From NCBI GenBank assembly GCA_013694685.1, contig JACDBY010000097.1, positions 1 through 17,189 on the forward strand: a stretch of 17,189 nucleotides of DNA. The letters run 5' to 3'. Source of the DNA: Actinomycetota bacterium. Its GTDB lineage: Bacteria; Actinomycetota; Thermoleophilia; Gaiellales; Gaiellaceae. Of the stretch, positions 1-6,414 are shown piece by piece (position 1 is the first letter of the stretch; each line of letters opens with the position of its first letter). Made by a program: the position numbers and the translations under genes. The notes under the pieces are model-generated. The model worked only from the letters and a program-made list of their open reading frames with translations, had not been told where the DNA came from and did not search any database.

Positions 1-564
1 CGCGGTCTGGAGGCTGAGGCCTACCAGCAGAGTGGCTACTTCACCGTCGACCAAGCCCGCAAGCATGGAGTAAGCCGCCAGCTTCTGAACCATCACCTCA
101 GGACGGGACGTTTCGATCGGGTGGGGCGGGGACTCTACCGCGTCAGAGGTTTCCCGAGCTCGCAGTACGACGACATCCGCGAGAGGTGGATGGCCGTCGG
201 CATGGACAAGGCCGTCGTCTCGCACGAGAGCGCACTCGCGCTGCTCGACCTCAGCGACAGCATTCCGGACAAGGTCCACCTGCTCGTCCCGCGCCAGCAT
301 CGGGGGCTACGCCGCCCATCGAGCGTCGTCATTCACACGCACCCGGACGACGAGAAGCTCAGCACTGTCTGGCGTGACGCCATGCCGGTCACGGCTCCGG
401 CCCGCACGCTTGTGGACATCGCCGACGAGCTCCAACCCGAACAGGCGGCAATGGCCGCCCGCGAAGCACTACGCCTCGGTCTGCTCACACGCCGCCAACT
501 GGAGCAGGAAGCTGCGCGCCGGGGAAAGACGCGCGTTCTCAAGACGCTGCTTCCGGATCGATGA
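1..564 (+). CDS. abiEi: AbiEi-family antitoxin, type IV toxin-antitoxin (5' partial)
   Basis: The reading frame is open from the first base, so the start lies outside the window; 187 residues are visible. The N-terminal part (about residues 9-48 of the visible protein, with YFTVDQARKHGVSRQLLNHH and GLYRV) has the winged-helix form typical of the AbiEi antitoxin N-terminal domain, which binds DNA and autoregulates the operon. It is followed by the usual C-terminal part with SHESAL, VHLLVP, PARTLVDIAD and an Arg/Glu-rich tail. In known AbiE systems the antitoxin neutralises the AbiEii nucleotidyltransferase without stable binding and represses the promoter. The stop overlaps the next start (ATGA at 561-564), the tight coupling usual for abiEi-abiEii. 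Family assignment is from motif pattern and partner; solid but not searched. Confidence 0.82.
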   Translation, partial: RGLEAEAYQQSGYFTVDQARKHGVSRQLLNHHLRTGRFDRVGRGLYRVRGFPSSQYDDIRERWMAVGMDKAVVSHESALALLDLSDSIPDKVHLLVPRQHRGLRRPSSVVIHTHPDDEKLSTVWRDAMPVTAPARTLVDIADELQPEQAAMAAREALRLGLLTRRQLEQEAARRGKTRVLKTLLPDR

Positions 565-1444
565 GATACGCAACCGCCGCCGCATTTCGCCAGGCTCTCG
601 ACGACAGGCTCAAGATCGAGGCTGCGCAGACCGGGCTCGGCATCGCGCGCCTCCGGAAGCGCGTTGCCTTCGAACTCTTTCTCCGCCGCCTGGTCGCCGT
701 GGCTCCCGACCGCTGGGTGCTGAAAGGTGCCCTCGCACTCGACTTCCGCTTCCACGCGACCACGCGGCCGACCAGAGACATGGATCTCGGCCGCACCGAT
801 GACGAGGAAGCAGCCACCGAGGACTTCGCCGCGGCCCAGGAACTCACGCTGGACGACTTCTTCACCTTCGCCGCTCGGCGAACCGACGTGTTCGACGACG
901 CGGACGACTTCCGGGCGATTCGTTTCCATGTCACCGCCGAGCTCGCCGGCCGCGTCTTCGATCAGTTCGTCGTCGACGTCGGGTTCGCCGACTCGTTCTC
1001 CTGGACTCCAGACGCGATCGAGACCTCCGACCTACTCTCGTTTGCAGACATCGAACGCGTCCGAGTCCCGGCTCTGCCGCTTCCACAACACGTCGCGGAG
1101 AAGGTGCACGCCTACACGCGTAAGTACGGCGCCTCGGGCCGCGAGAGCACCCGACCCAAGAACCTCGTCGACATCCTCCTCATCGCCAGATCGGAGCCGC
1201 TCAACGCCGCCGCTCTCCGCAGCGCCTTCAAGGTCACCTTCGCGCAACGCGAAGATCAGCCGCTGCCCCAAGCCTGCCACCGCCGCCCGCGGACTGGCGA
1301 GAGCCCTATCGCCGACTGGCGACGGAGGTGAAGGTCGAGCCGGAGCTCGATAAGGCATTCGCGTCAGCCGCCGAGTTTCTCGACCCGGTCCTCGCCGGCC
1401 GCGCCGACGGCGTGTGGAACCCTCAGCGACGAACCTGGGAGTAA
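561..1444 (+). CDS. abiEii: AbiEii nucleotidyltransferase toxin, frameshifted near codon 238
   Basis: Member of the AbiEii/AbiGii nucleotidyltransferase family, the toxin of type IV toxin-antitoxin systems (known members modify tRNA or bind GTP). Seen motifs: KGALAL (55-60) with TRPTRDMDL (68-76, the D-x-D metal site), AEKVHAY (179-185) and RPKNLVDI (198-205), in the family order. The first frame runs to a stop at 1331 but loses family character after about 1274. From 1274 the next frame reads LPPPPADW and continues to TAA at 1442-1444, giving the expected C-terminus. Restoring one C in the CC at 1273-1274 would give about 294 residues, normal for the family. The start ATG overlaps the abiEi stop. 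Either a real inactivating frameshift (an orphaned antitoxin) or a homopolymer sequencing error. Confidence 0.8.
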
Positions 1445-1476
1445 CACCAAAGAGTTGCCGCGGTAGGCGACATCGC

Positions 1477-1496
1477 GATGGGGCGTGGATGGGGCG
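1477..1496. repeat. Direct repeat, 9 bp, 11-bp period
   Basis: GATGGGGCG occurs at 1477-1485 and 1488-1496, one helical turn apart, about 120 bp before the tRNA fragment. The spacing would suit cooperative protein binding such as recombinase arm-type or excisionase sites; that role is inference. Confidence 0.45.
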
Positions 1497-1512
1497 GGAC
1501 CCTCCGGAAACC

Positions 1513-1528
1513 CCATGGAATGCCATGG
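1513..1528. repeat. CCATGG-AATG-CCATGG repeat
   Basis: Two copies of the self-complementary hexamer CCATGG separated by AATG, able to form a 6-bp hairpin. A second small hairpin, GGCTTT-GGCG-AAAGCC, lies at 1544-1559, and TCTTCCGG is repeated at 1573-1580 and 1582-1589. All sit in the gene-free stretch just before the tRNA fragment. Confidence 0.45.
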
Positions 1529-1612
1529 AAGCGTCCGTAACTTGGCTTTGGCGAAAGCCCTGCTAATCGGGCTCTTCCGGGTCTTCCGGTGGAGGATCGT
1601 TGGAGCCCTTGC

Positions 1613-1659
1613 GCGGCCTGTCACGCCGGAGGTCGCGGGTTCGAGTCCCGTCGCTCCCG
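1613..1659 (+). other. 3' half of a tRNA-Asp(GTC) gene; probable attR of an integrative element
   Basis: The segment reads as tRNA positions 27-73. Anticodon stem 1613-1617/1625-1629 has four pairs and one mismatch at the outermost pair. The loop is CTGTCAC with anticodon GTC at 1620-1622. The variable region is AGGTC, the T arm is GCGGG-TTCGAGT-CCCGT, then the 3' acceptor strand CGCTCCC and discriminator G1659, followed by TCCA. The matching 5' acceptor GGGAGCG and a D arm are absent upstream, so it is not a functional tRNA. Homology that starts in the anticodon stem and runs to the 3' end is the classical core of tyrosine-integrase attachment sites. With this polarity the element lies to the left, so the AbiE pair would be its cargo and the chromosome resumes to the right. 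No integrase is in view. Confidence 0.72.
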
Positions 1660-1823
1660 TCCATTGGCTCGCAGCCCGCTGCTCGGGTATCGCGGTTACA
1701 GCAGGTGCGGACACCGAGCGGCCGTGCCTTATCAGTGTCCCAAGCGGCCGCCTGAGCAGGGTGCTCGCCAGCGGACGGCGGGAGGGGGTTTGCCCCGCCA
1801 CACGGCAGGGCATATCCCGCTGC

Positions 1824-2180
1824 GTGGACGAGGACAGGGAGCATCTAGGCAAAGCCGCGCGTACCGCTCGCATCGCTCAGAACGAGGCGTTGTTCCGTGA
1901 GGTGAACGAGCAGATCGATGCACTCAACGATTTCGGTGCACACCTCGAGACGTTCGGGGTCGTTTGCGAGTGCGGGGAGGTGACGTGTTCCGACGTGATC
2001 ACGACTCGCCGGTCGATCTATGAGGGCGTTCGCGCTTTCCCGGAAAGGTTCATCGTCAGAGCGGGTCACGTGTTCCCAGATGTCGAGAGCGTTGTCGAAA
2101 CGCACGACGACTTCGTTGTCGTCGCCAAGAACCCGGGGATCGCGGAGCGACTCGCGGAGGAGACCGATCCCCGTTCGTAA
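1824..2180 (+). CDS. Hypothetical small Cys-motif protein, actinobacterial family
   Basis: 118 residues from GTG 1824. I recognise the pattern from unnamed small proteins common in soil Actinobacteria: a helical N-terminus with RIAQNEALFREVNEQI (16-31), then CECGEVTC (Cys 48, 50, 55), a putative metal or redox site, then RFIVRAGH (75-82), VVETHDDFVVVAK (90-102) and an acidic tail ending EETDPRS. No function is known to me. The frame is open further upstream, but that part crosses the tRNA fragment and has no family character, so I place the start at GTG 1824 where the conserved helix begins; no good Shine-Dalgarno is visible, so the start is uncertain. A second, broken copy of the same N-terminal motif follows at about 2199-2300. 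Confidence 0.68.
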   Translation: MDEDREHLGKAARTARIAQNEALFREVNEQIDALNDFGAHLETFGVVCECGEVTCSDVITTRRSIYEGVRAFPERFIVRAGHVFPDVESVVETHDDFVVVAKNPGIAERLAEETDPRS

Positions 2181-2198
2181 GCTCGGCGCTCAGGGACT

Positions 2199-2649
2199 GT
2201 GGGAGGAACGAGCGCGGCGGATCGCCGAGAACGAATCGCGTGTACGCGAGCGAACGAGAACATCAAGGAGGCTGCCCATCGCGTCGCGCACGCGCCGCAG
2301 ACCATCCCCTCCTCGAGGAGAGGATCGAGCTCGCGTTCGACCACCTGCGAGTCGTCCACGACGCGGTCGAGCGCGTGCGGGTCGAGCTCGAGGTCTCGGG
2401 CATCGCGACGGCCTTCGTCGGCACGACTTCACCATGGCCGAGCTCCGAGCGGTGTATGAGGCGATCTGGGGTGTGCAGCTCGACGCCGCGAACTTCCGCC
2501 GCAGCCTCGTGGGCGAGGACGGTTGGGTGATCCCGACCGGTCGCACGGCCCGACCCGGACCTGGTGGCGGAAGGCCCGCCGAGCTCTACCGGGCCGGGCG
2601 GACTTGGCAGCACGCCGCACCCATTCATCGCCTGCAGCGGAACCGATGA
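2199..2649 (+). pseudogene. Chimeric remnant: Cys-motif protein N-terminus joined to NrtR/Nudix-regulator C-terminus
   Basis: Three pieces in three frames. About 2199-2255 (frame 1) reads EERARRIAENESRVRER, and about 2257-2300 (frame 3) reads NENIKEAAHRVAHAPQTIP: together the N-terminal helix of the same family as the 118-aa protein upstream, needing one extra base near 2254. About 2303-2416 (frame 2) reads LEERIELAFDHLRVVHDAVE and ends IATAFVG; about 2418-2649 (frame 1) continues HDFTMAELRAVYEAIWGVQL, FRRSLVGEDGWVIPTG and GGRPAELYR. The latter two are the end of a Nudix-like domain and the winged helix of NrtR-type regulators, again one base out of register. The Nudix catalytic box is missing. 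I infer a deletion that fused two genes near 2300, plus small indels. Confidence 0.6.
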
Positions 2650-2663
2650 GAGGAAGCAACCGC

Positions 2664-2887
2664 ATGAGAGCAGTCGTCCAGGATCGGTACGGACCTCGTC
2701 CTCGTCCAAGGAGCTCGGCGACGCGGGCAAGTACCGCCCCGTGGTCGACCGGAGGTACGCGCTCGACGACATCGTCGAGGCGACCCGCTACGTCGAGACC
2801 GGCCAGAAGACCGGCAGCGTCGTGCTCCGCGTAAGCGACCGTCAGGCCACGACAACGAGAGTCGACGGTCTCAGAACAGGCGGATGA
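2664..2887 (+). pseudogene. Internally deleted zinc-type alcohol dehydrogenase/quinone oxidoreductase
   Basis: The start ATG 2664 gives MRAVVQDRYG, the hallmark beginning of NAD(P)-dependent zinc-type alcohol dehydrogenases/quinone oxidoreductases (MDR superfamily). About 30 bases later, in another frame, the sequence becomes KELGDAGKYRPVVDRRYALD, IVEATRYVETG and KTGSVVLRV, the characteristic C-terminus of the same family. The catalytic domain and Rossmann fold between them (about 260 residues in a usual 320-aa enzyme) are gone. The junction lies around 2690-2710. The C-terminal frame stays open to 2887, although the family homology ends about 2838. No function is expected. Confidence 0.62.
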
Positions 2888-2963
2888 GAAGGTTCACAAG
2901 GAGCGTGAGCGCGATCGAAAGGACGATCGACCACAGGAGACAGCCAGGTGAGCACCCGTACAC
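2871..2963 (-). CDS. Very short putative membrane protein (30 aa)
   Basis: Starting at GTG 2963 the minus strand encodes 30 residues: a short YGCSPGC head followed by one hydrophobic helix (LLWSIVLSIALTLLVNLLIR). The composition is that of a single-pass mini-membrane protein, and similar one-helix ORFs occur in related genomes to my recollection. The frame is open much further upstream but loses any protein-like character there. Shine-Dalgarno support is weak (a GGGGTGG run about 12 bases upstream). It overlaps the end of the dehydrogenase remnant on the other strand by 17 bases. Confidence 0.42.
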   Translation of the reverse strand: MYGCSPGCLLWSIVLSIALTLLVNLLIRLF

Positions 2964-3258
2964 CTGGACGCGGCCACCCCAGAGCGACCGCGACGAACCA
3001 AACGGAGATCGTCCACGCGCCATCGGCCGAGCAGTACCCGCACGACCCGAGGAGCAATCCAAGAGGCACGACGTCCCCACGCGGCGGCGCCCCGGATTGG
3101 GAACGGCGTAGGTATCGAGACCGAACCTGCGGGTAGCAGGATCGGGCTGATGAAGCGCCGCCGGTTTGACCGAGTGAATCGGGATAGCGTGACGTCGTGG
3201 CGACACATGAGGCCGCGGGCGAAGCCAAGTCTCGAGGCGGCGCAGCCAGGCTCCCCGA
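2964..3258. other. Gene-free stretch
   Basis: I see no convincing gene, RNA or strong hairpin here. Long open frames on both strands are Arg/Pro/Ser-rich and lack third-position GC bias or recognisable motifs, as expected for chance frames in GC-rich DNA. Confidence 0.5.
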
Positions 3259-3378
3259 CTAGAAACGTGCCACGATCGCGACGACGCCGATGAAGGCCGC
3301 AACGCCGATCGCAGCGAGCCACAGCCAGTGCGCCAGGCGACGTGGTCGCCGCCTCCGTCCGCCGCTCAGGAGACTCAT
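3259..3378 (-). CDS. Small single-pass membrane protein (39 aa)
   Basis: The ATG at 3378 is preceded by a clear Shine-Dalgarno (GAGGAG, 3 bases before the start). The protein begins MSLLSGGRRRRPRRL, a strongly basic cytoplasmic head, followed by one hydrophobic helix (HWLWLAAIGVAAFIGVVAIV) and ends ARF. By the positive-inside rule the N-terminus would face the cytoplasm. The start overlaps the stop of the upstream 55-aa ORF as ATGA, so the two form a translationally coupled pair. No family is recognised. Confidence 0.58.
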   Translation of the reverse strand: MSLLSGGRRRRPRRLAHWLWLAAIGVAAFIGVVAIVARF

Positions 3379-3542
3379 CGCTCCTCGCGCGCCTCGTTGC
3401 CAACCCCGAGCGGACGTCGGTCGACGGACGCGAGGCACACGTCCAGATCGTGCTCGGAGAGAACCGGCCAGCTGGAGTCGCTGACGGCCTCCCACTTCCC
3501 ATCCGCTTCCGGAACTGCGGCCAGATTCTTGGCGCCGGCCAT
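3375..3542 (-). CDS. Hypothetical 55-aa protein
   Basis: ATG 3542 follows an AGGGGA Shine-Dalgarno with 5-6 base spacing. The beginning (MAGAKNLAAVPEADGKWEAV) loosely resembles the start of DUF2188 proteins (K-N-L-x-V-V-P-x-x-D-G-x-W), but the rest does not follow that family, so I leave it unnamed. A longer form from ATG 3638 (87 aa) is possible because the extra 32 codons also have high third-position GC; I prefer 3542 because of its ribosome site and because a GGGTAC element lies 32 bases upstream. The stop overlaps the start of the 39-aa membrane protein. Confidence 0.5.
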   Translation of the reverse strand: MAGAKNLAAVPEADGKWEAVSDSSWPVLSEHDLDVCLASVDRRPLGVGNEAREER

Positions 3543-3566
3543 TGTGATCCCCTCTCGCTCGACGAT

Positions 3567-3581
3567 CCGGGTGGTACCCGG
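3567..3581 (-). promoter_or_regulatory. Inverted repeat containing a GGGTAC element
   Basis: CCGGGT-GGT-ACCCGG is a perfect 6-bp inverted repeat. On the minus strand it contains GGGTAC (3579-3574), the -10 form used by SigB/SigF-type sigma factors, at a suitable distance from ATG 3542. No clear GTT-type -35 lies 14-16 bases further upstream, so promoter or operator status is tentative. Confidence 0.25.
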
Positions 3582-3639
3582 CGGCTGCGCGAACGCGGGC
3601 AAGTCGATGGTCGCGACGACCGAGAAAGGTGGCGACATC

Positions 3640-3655
3640 GTGCATCGGCATGCAC
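3640..3655. repeat. Perfect inverted repeat GTGCAT-CGGC-ATGCAC
   Basis: Six-base perfect arms around a four-base loop, lying between a GGAGG run (minus strand) and the alternative ATG at 3638. It could be an operator or a small RNA hairpin; no function can be assigned. Confidence 0.35.
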
Positions 3656-3786
3656 CTCCGACACCGCGCTCGCGCCATCCAAACGCGCGACGTCGTGGCC
3701 GAGCCACCCTGCCCGAGTTCACGAGATGTGCTCGTTTCGAGTTCCCGACGAGCTGAACGACCGAGCATGCGCTCCGCGGACGGTTT

Positions 3787-4254
3787 TCACGAAGTCCCGG
3801 CGAAGCACCGCCGCGCGGCTGCCTCTCGCAACGTCTCGACGCGACGCCTCTGGTCCTGTGCTCGCGCGATGAGTCTGTCGATCTCCGCCGTCGAAACGGC
3901 AGGCACGGTGCAAAGGCTGCGCCACAGCGCCTCCTTCCCCGTGATCCCCACGACGAGGGTCTCGAGCTCGAGGACCTCGCTCAACGGCGAACGCTCGCTC
4001 AGACGCCCGTTCGGCTTCAAGCGGGCGATCGTCTCTCCTGCGAGCGCCGCGGCATCCTTGAGGCGATTTCGACCGACGTCCAGGTGCTTCATCAGGCGCT
4101 CCAGGGTGCCCAGATCGTCCGCTATCTCGGTCGCGATGGTCGCCAGCTCGCTCTTTCCATCGTCGATCCGCGACGCCGCTCGTCTGGCAAGCCGGGTTCC
4201 CGCCATGGCGGCGGCGTGATGATCCTGGAGGTAGATCCCGAGCAACGTCGACAC
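3787..4254 (-). CDS. Hypothetical helical protein of an unnamed actinobacterial family
   Basis: 155 residues from GTG 4254, which has a GGGGAG ribosome site 9 bases upstream. I recognise the layout from uncharacterised actinobacterial proteins: STLLGIYLQDHHAAAMAGTR, then ATEIADDLGTLERLMKHLDV, RNRLKDAAALAGETIARLK, EVLELETLVVGITGKEALWR and a basic tail (DRLIARAQDQRRRVETLREA). It appears all-helical and soluble, possibly a ferritin-like or four-helix fold by its His and Glu spacing (inference). The frame is open to 4737 but the extra part lies antisense to the debranching enzyme and is not protein-like. It is transcribed divergently from the glycosidase with 78 bases between starts. No function known. 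Confidence 0.75.
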   Translation of the reverse strand: MSTLLGIYLQDHHAAAMAGTRLARRAASRIDDGKSELATIATEIADDLGTLERLMKHLDVGRNRLKDAAALAGETIARLKPNGRLSERSPLSEVLELETLVVGITGKEALWRSLCTVPAVSTAEIDRLIARAQDQRRRVETLREAAARRCFAGTS

Positions 4255-4332
4255 GTACCCGTTCTCCCCGCCTCGAGCGTCGCCAAAACGCCGCTGCAGG
4301 GAGAGCAGTCGTCCCACGACACGCCTACCATC
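4255..4332. promoter_or_regulatory. Divergent intergenic region
   Basis: The 78 bases between the divergent 155-aa gene and the glycosidase must carry both promoters if the assigned starts are right. I cannot pick out convincing -35/-10 pairs. A GGGTAC on the minus strand at 4260-4255 abuts the GTG and is too close to serve as its -10. Confidence 0.3.
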
Positions 4333-6414
4333 GTGTCGCCACGTGAGCCACCCGACCTGCACACCATGCTGCTGACGATCCTCGAAGGGTCGACGTTCGC
4401 CATCAGCAACGAGGTGGGCGACATGGCCGACGGTGTCCACGGTCTCTACACGGACGACACGCGGCTTCTCTCCCGGAGCCTGCTGACCGTCGACGGTGCG
4501 TCTCCCCTCCTTCTCACGTCGCAGGTCGTCGAGTACTTCGATTCGGCTCACTACCTGCGAAATGCGCCCGCCGAGGGACTTCCGGTCGACAGCCTCTCGA
4601 TCGCCCGAGAGCGCTTCGTCGGCGAGGCGCTGACGGAGAAGTTCGTTCTTCGGAACGAGACTCGCGCGCCGCTCGATGTCACACTCCGGCTCGAGCTCCG
4701 CTCCGACTTCGCCGACATCATCTCGGTCAAGGCCCACGACTTCGCGCTCGGAGACCCCGCTCGCGCGGCGCCGCTACCGGCAACCGTCTCTCCGCAGCAG
4801 CACGACCCGACGACGCTCGAGCTGGATGATCCGGCGAGCGACTGGTCGACACGGATCACGTTCTCGCGCGCGTGCTCGCTGGACCGGGCGCAGGCGACCT
4901 TCCGCGTGCACCTCGAGCCTCGAGGGAGCTGGGAGCTCGTGAGCAGAGTCGCCCGCGGCGACCGCGTGCGGAGCCGGTCGGCGAGCCCACGGTTCGGGGC
5001 GGAACTGAAGCACGTGCGGGCCTCTCTCGCCGCCTGGCGGATGCGCGTCCCTCGTCTCGATGCGCAGTGGACCGACCTCGAGCGCTGCTACGAGCGCTCG
5101 CTCGCCGACCTCGCCTCGCTCCGCCTGAAAGGGCCGGAATGGTCGCACGACCTTCCCGCGGCCGGGATGCCGTGGTTCATGACCCTTTTCGGGCGCGACA
5201 CCCTCATCACGTCGCTCCAGACCATGCTCTTCGGGCCAGAGCTCGCGACGGGAGCCCTGCGCGCGCTCGCCGCGCTGCAGGCCGGTGAGGACGACGCGTC
5301 GATCGACGCGGAGCCGGGGAAGATCCTCCATGAGCTCCGGCGCGGGAAGGCCGCTGAGACGTGGTTCCCGATCTACTACGGCACGGTCGACGCGACGCCG
5401 CTCTTCCTAGTGCTCCTGTCGGAGGTCTGGCGCTGGACCGGGGACGACGCGGTCGTGAGAGAACTCGAGCCGGCGGCCCGCGCGGCCCTCGAGTGGATCG
5501 ATAGCTACGGCGACCTCGACGGCGACGGGCTCGTCGAGTACGAGAGCCGGACACCAAACGGCCTCGCGAACCAGTCGTGGAAAGACTCGGGCGACTCCCA
5601 GCGGTTCCGCGACGGACGGGAGGCGCGCGGACCGATCGCCCCCGCCGAGGTCCAGGGCTACGCATACGACGCGGCCAGACGTATGGCCGAGCTCGCCCGC
5701 GAGGTCTGGCGCGACACGCCGCTCGCAGATGCGCTCGAAAGCCGTGCCGAGGAGCTTCGCGCCCGCTTCGATTCCGTCTTCTGGCTCGAAGAACGCGGTG
5801 CCTACGCGCTCGCGCTCGACGGCGAGAAGCGCCCGGTGGACTCCCTCTGCTCGAACAACGGGCACCTCCTCTGGTCGGGGATCGTTCCCGAGCACCGCGT
5901 GGAGGCCGTCACGTCCGCTCTCTGCTCGGACGAGCTCTGGTCGGGCTGGGGGCTGCGGACGATGGGCGCGGCAGAGGCGGCCTTCAACCCGCTCGGGTAC
6001 CACACGGGCACCGTCTGGCCGCACGACACCGCACTCGCTGCCTGGGGTCTCGCCCAGGAGGGTAGGTGGGAGCAGAGCTGGGGGCTCGTCCGCGGCCTGC
6101 TCGAGGCCGCCCGGTTCTTCGACCATTCGCTGCCCGAGGTGTTCGCCGGCTACGCCCGCAGCGAGACGGCCTTCCCCGTCGCGTACCCGACCGCGGCGCG
6201 TCCCCAGGCGTGGGCCGCCGGAGCGCCGATCCTCTGCCTCCGGATCCTCCTCGGCCTCCGTCCAGACCCTGGGCGCGGTGTTCTCGTGAGCGACGTCGAC
6301 CGGCCGCTCCCGGATTGGCTCGGCGACCTGACACTCGAGGCGGTCGCCGCCTTCGGTCGTCGCTTCGATCTGAGGATTGTGAATCGCCGGATCGAGGTAG
6401 TCCCAGTGGAGTGA
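4333..6414 (+). CDS. Glycogen debranching (amylo-alpha-1,6-glucosidase-type) glycoside hydrolase
   Basis: 693 residues from GTG 4333. Residues about 10-220 match the N-terminal GDE_N_bis-type beta domain (FAISNEVGDMADGVHGLYTD, DTRLLSR). The C-terminal (alpha/alpha) barrel has GMPWFMTLFGRDT (GRDT 287-290), PGKILHELR (Glu 334), ANQSWKDSGDS (Asp 418 and 421), WGLRTM, GYHTGTVWPHD and LPEVFAGY (Glu 602), the order seen in bacterial amylo-alpha-1,6-glucosidases and related GH enzymes of the inverting barrel clan. It should hydrolyse alpha-glucosidic bonds of glycogen-like or small glucoside substrates in the cytoplasm; the exact substrate is uncertain. There is no signal peptide. An upstream extension to 4084 is antisense to the neighbouring gene and rejected; ATG 4366 is an alternative start. 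Its stop overlaps the next gene's start (GTGA). Confidence 0.85.
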   Translation: MSPREPPDLHTMLLTILEGSTFAISNEVGDMADGVHGLYTDDTRLLSRSLLTVDGASPLLLTSQVVEYFDSAHYLRNAPAEGLPVDSLSIARERFVGEALTEKFVLRNETRAPLDVTLRLELRSDFADIISVKAHDFALGDPARAAPLPATVSPQQHDPTTLELDDPASDWSTRITFSRACSLDRAQATFRVHLEPRGSWELVSRVARGDRVRSRSASPRFGAELKHVRASLAAWRMRVPRLDAQWTDLERCYERSLADLASLRLKGPEWSHDLPAAGMPWFMTLFGRDTLITSLQTMLFGPELATGALRALAALQAGEDDASIDAEPGKILHELRRGKAAETWFPIYYGTVDATPLFLVLLSEVWRWTGDDAVVRELEPAARAALEWIDSYGDLDGDGLVEYESRTPNGLANQSWKDSGDSQRFRDGREARGPIAPAEVQGYAYDAARRMAELAREVWRDTPLADALESRAEELRARFDSVFWLEERGAYALALDGEKRPVDSLCSNNGHLLWSGIVPEHRVEAVTSALCSDELWSGWGLRTMGAAEAAFNPLGYHTGTVWPHDTALAAWGLAQEGRWEQSWGLVRGLLEAARFFDHSLPEVFAGYARSETAFPVAYPTAARPQAWAAGAPILCLRILLGLRPDPGRGVLVSDVDRPLPDWLGDLTLEAVAAFGRRFDLRIVNRRIEVVPVE

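Noticed and set aside
1541..1663. Possible tmRNA or intron-containing tRNA
   Set aside because: No resume codon with a typical tag ending, no 5' acceptor or D arm, and the anticodon loop and variable region are standard tRNA-Asp.
1364..1873. Minus-strand frame with GATGLEPATSGVTGR and SDGTRTRDL-like strings
   Set aside because: These are familiar false proteins produced by translating the antisense strand of a tRNA 3' half; the DNA is the tRNA-Asp fragment.
3545..3652. Minus-strand ORF from ATG 3652 after a GGAGG run (MPMHDVATFLGRR...)
   Set aside because: Third codon positions are not GC-rich and the sequence has no protein-like pattern; the GGAGG is probably chance.
4255..4737. N-terminal extension of the 155-aa gene to 4737
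   Set aside because: It is antisense to the well-supported debranching enzyme and the family similarity starts at GTG 4254, which has a ribosome site.
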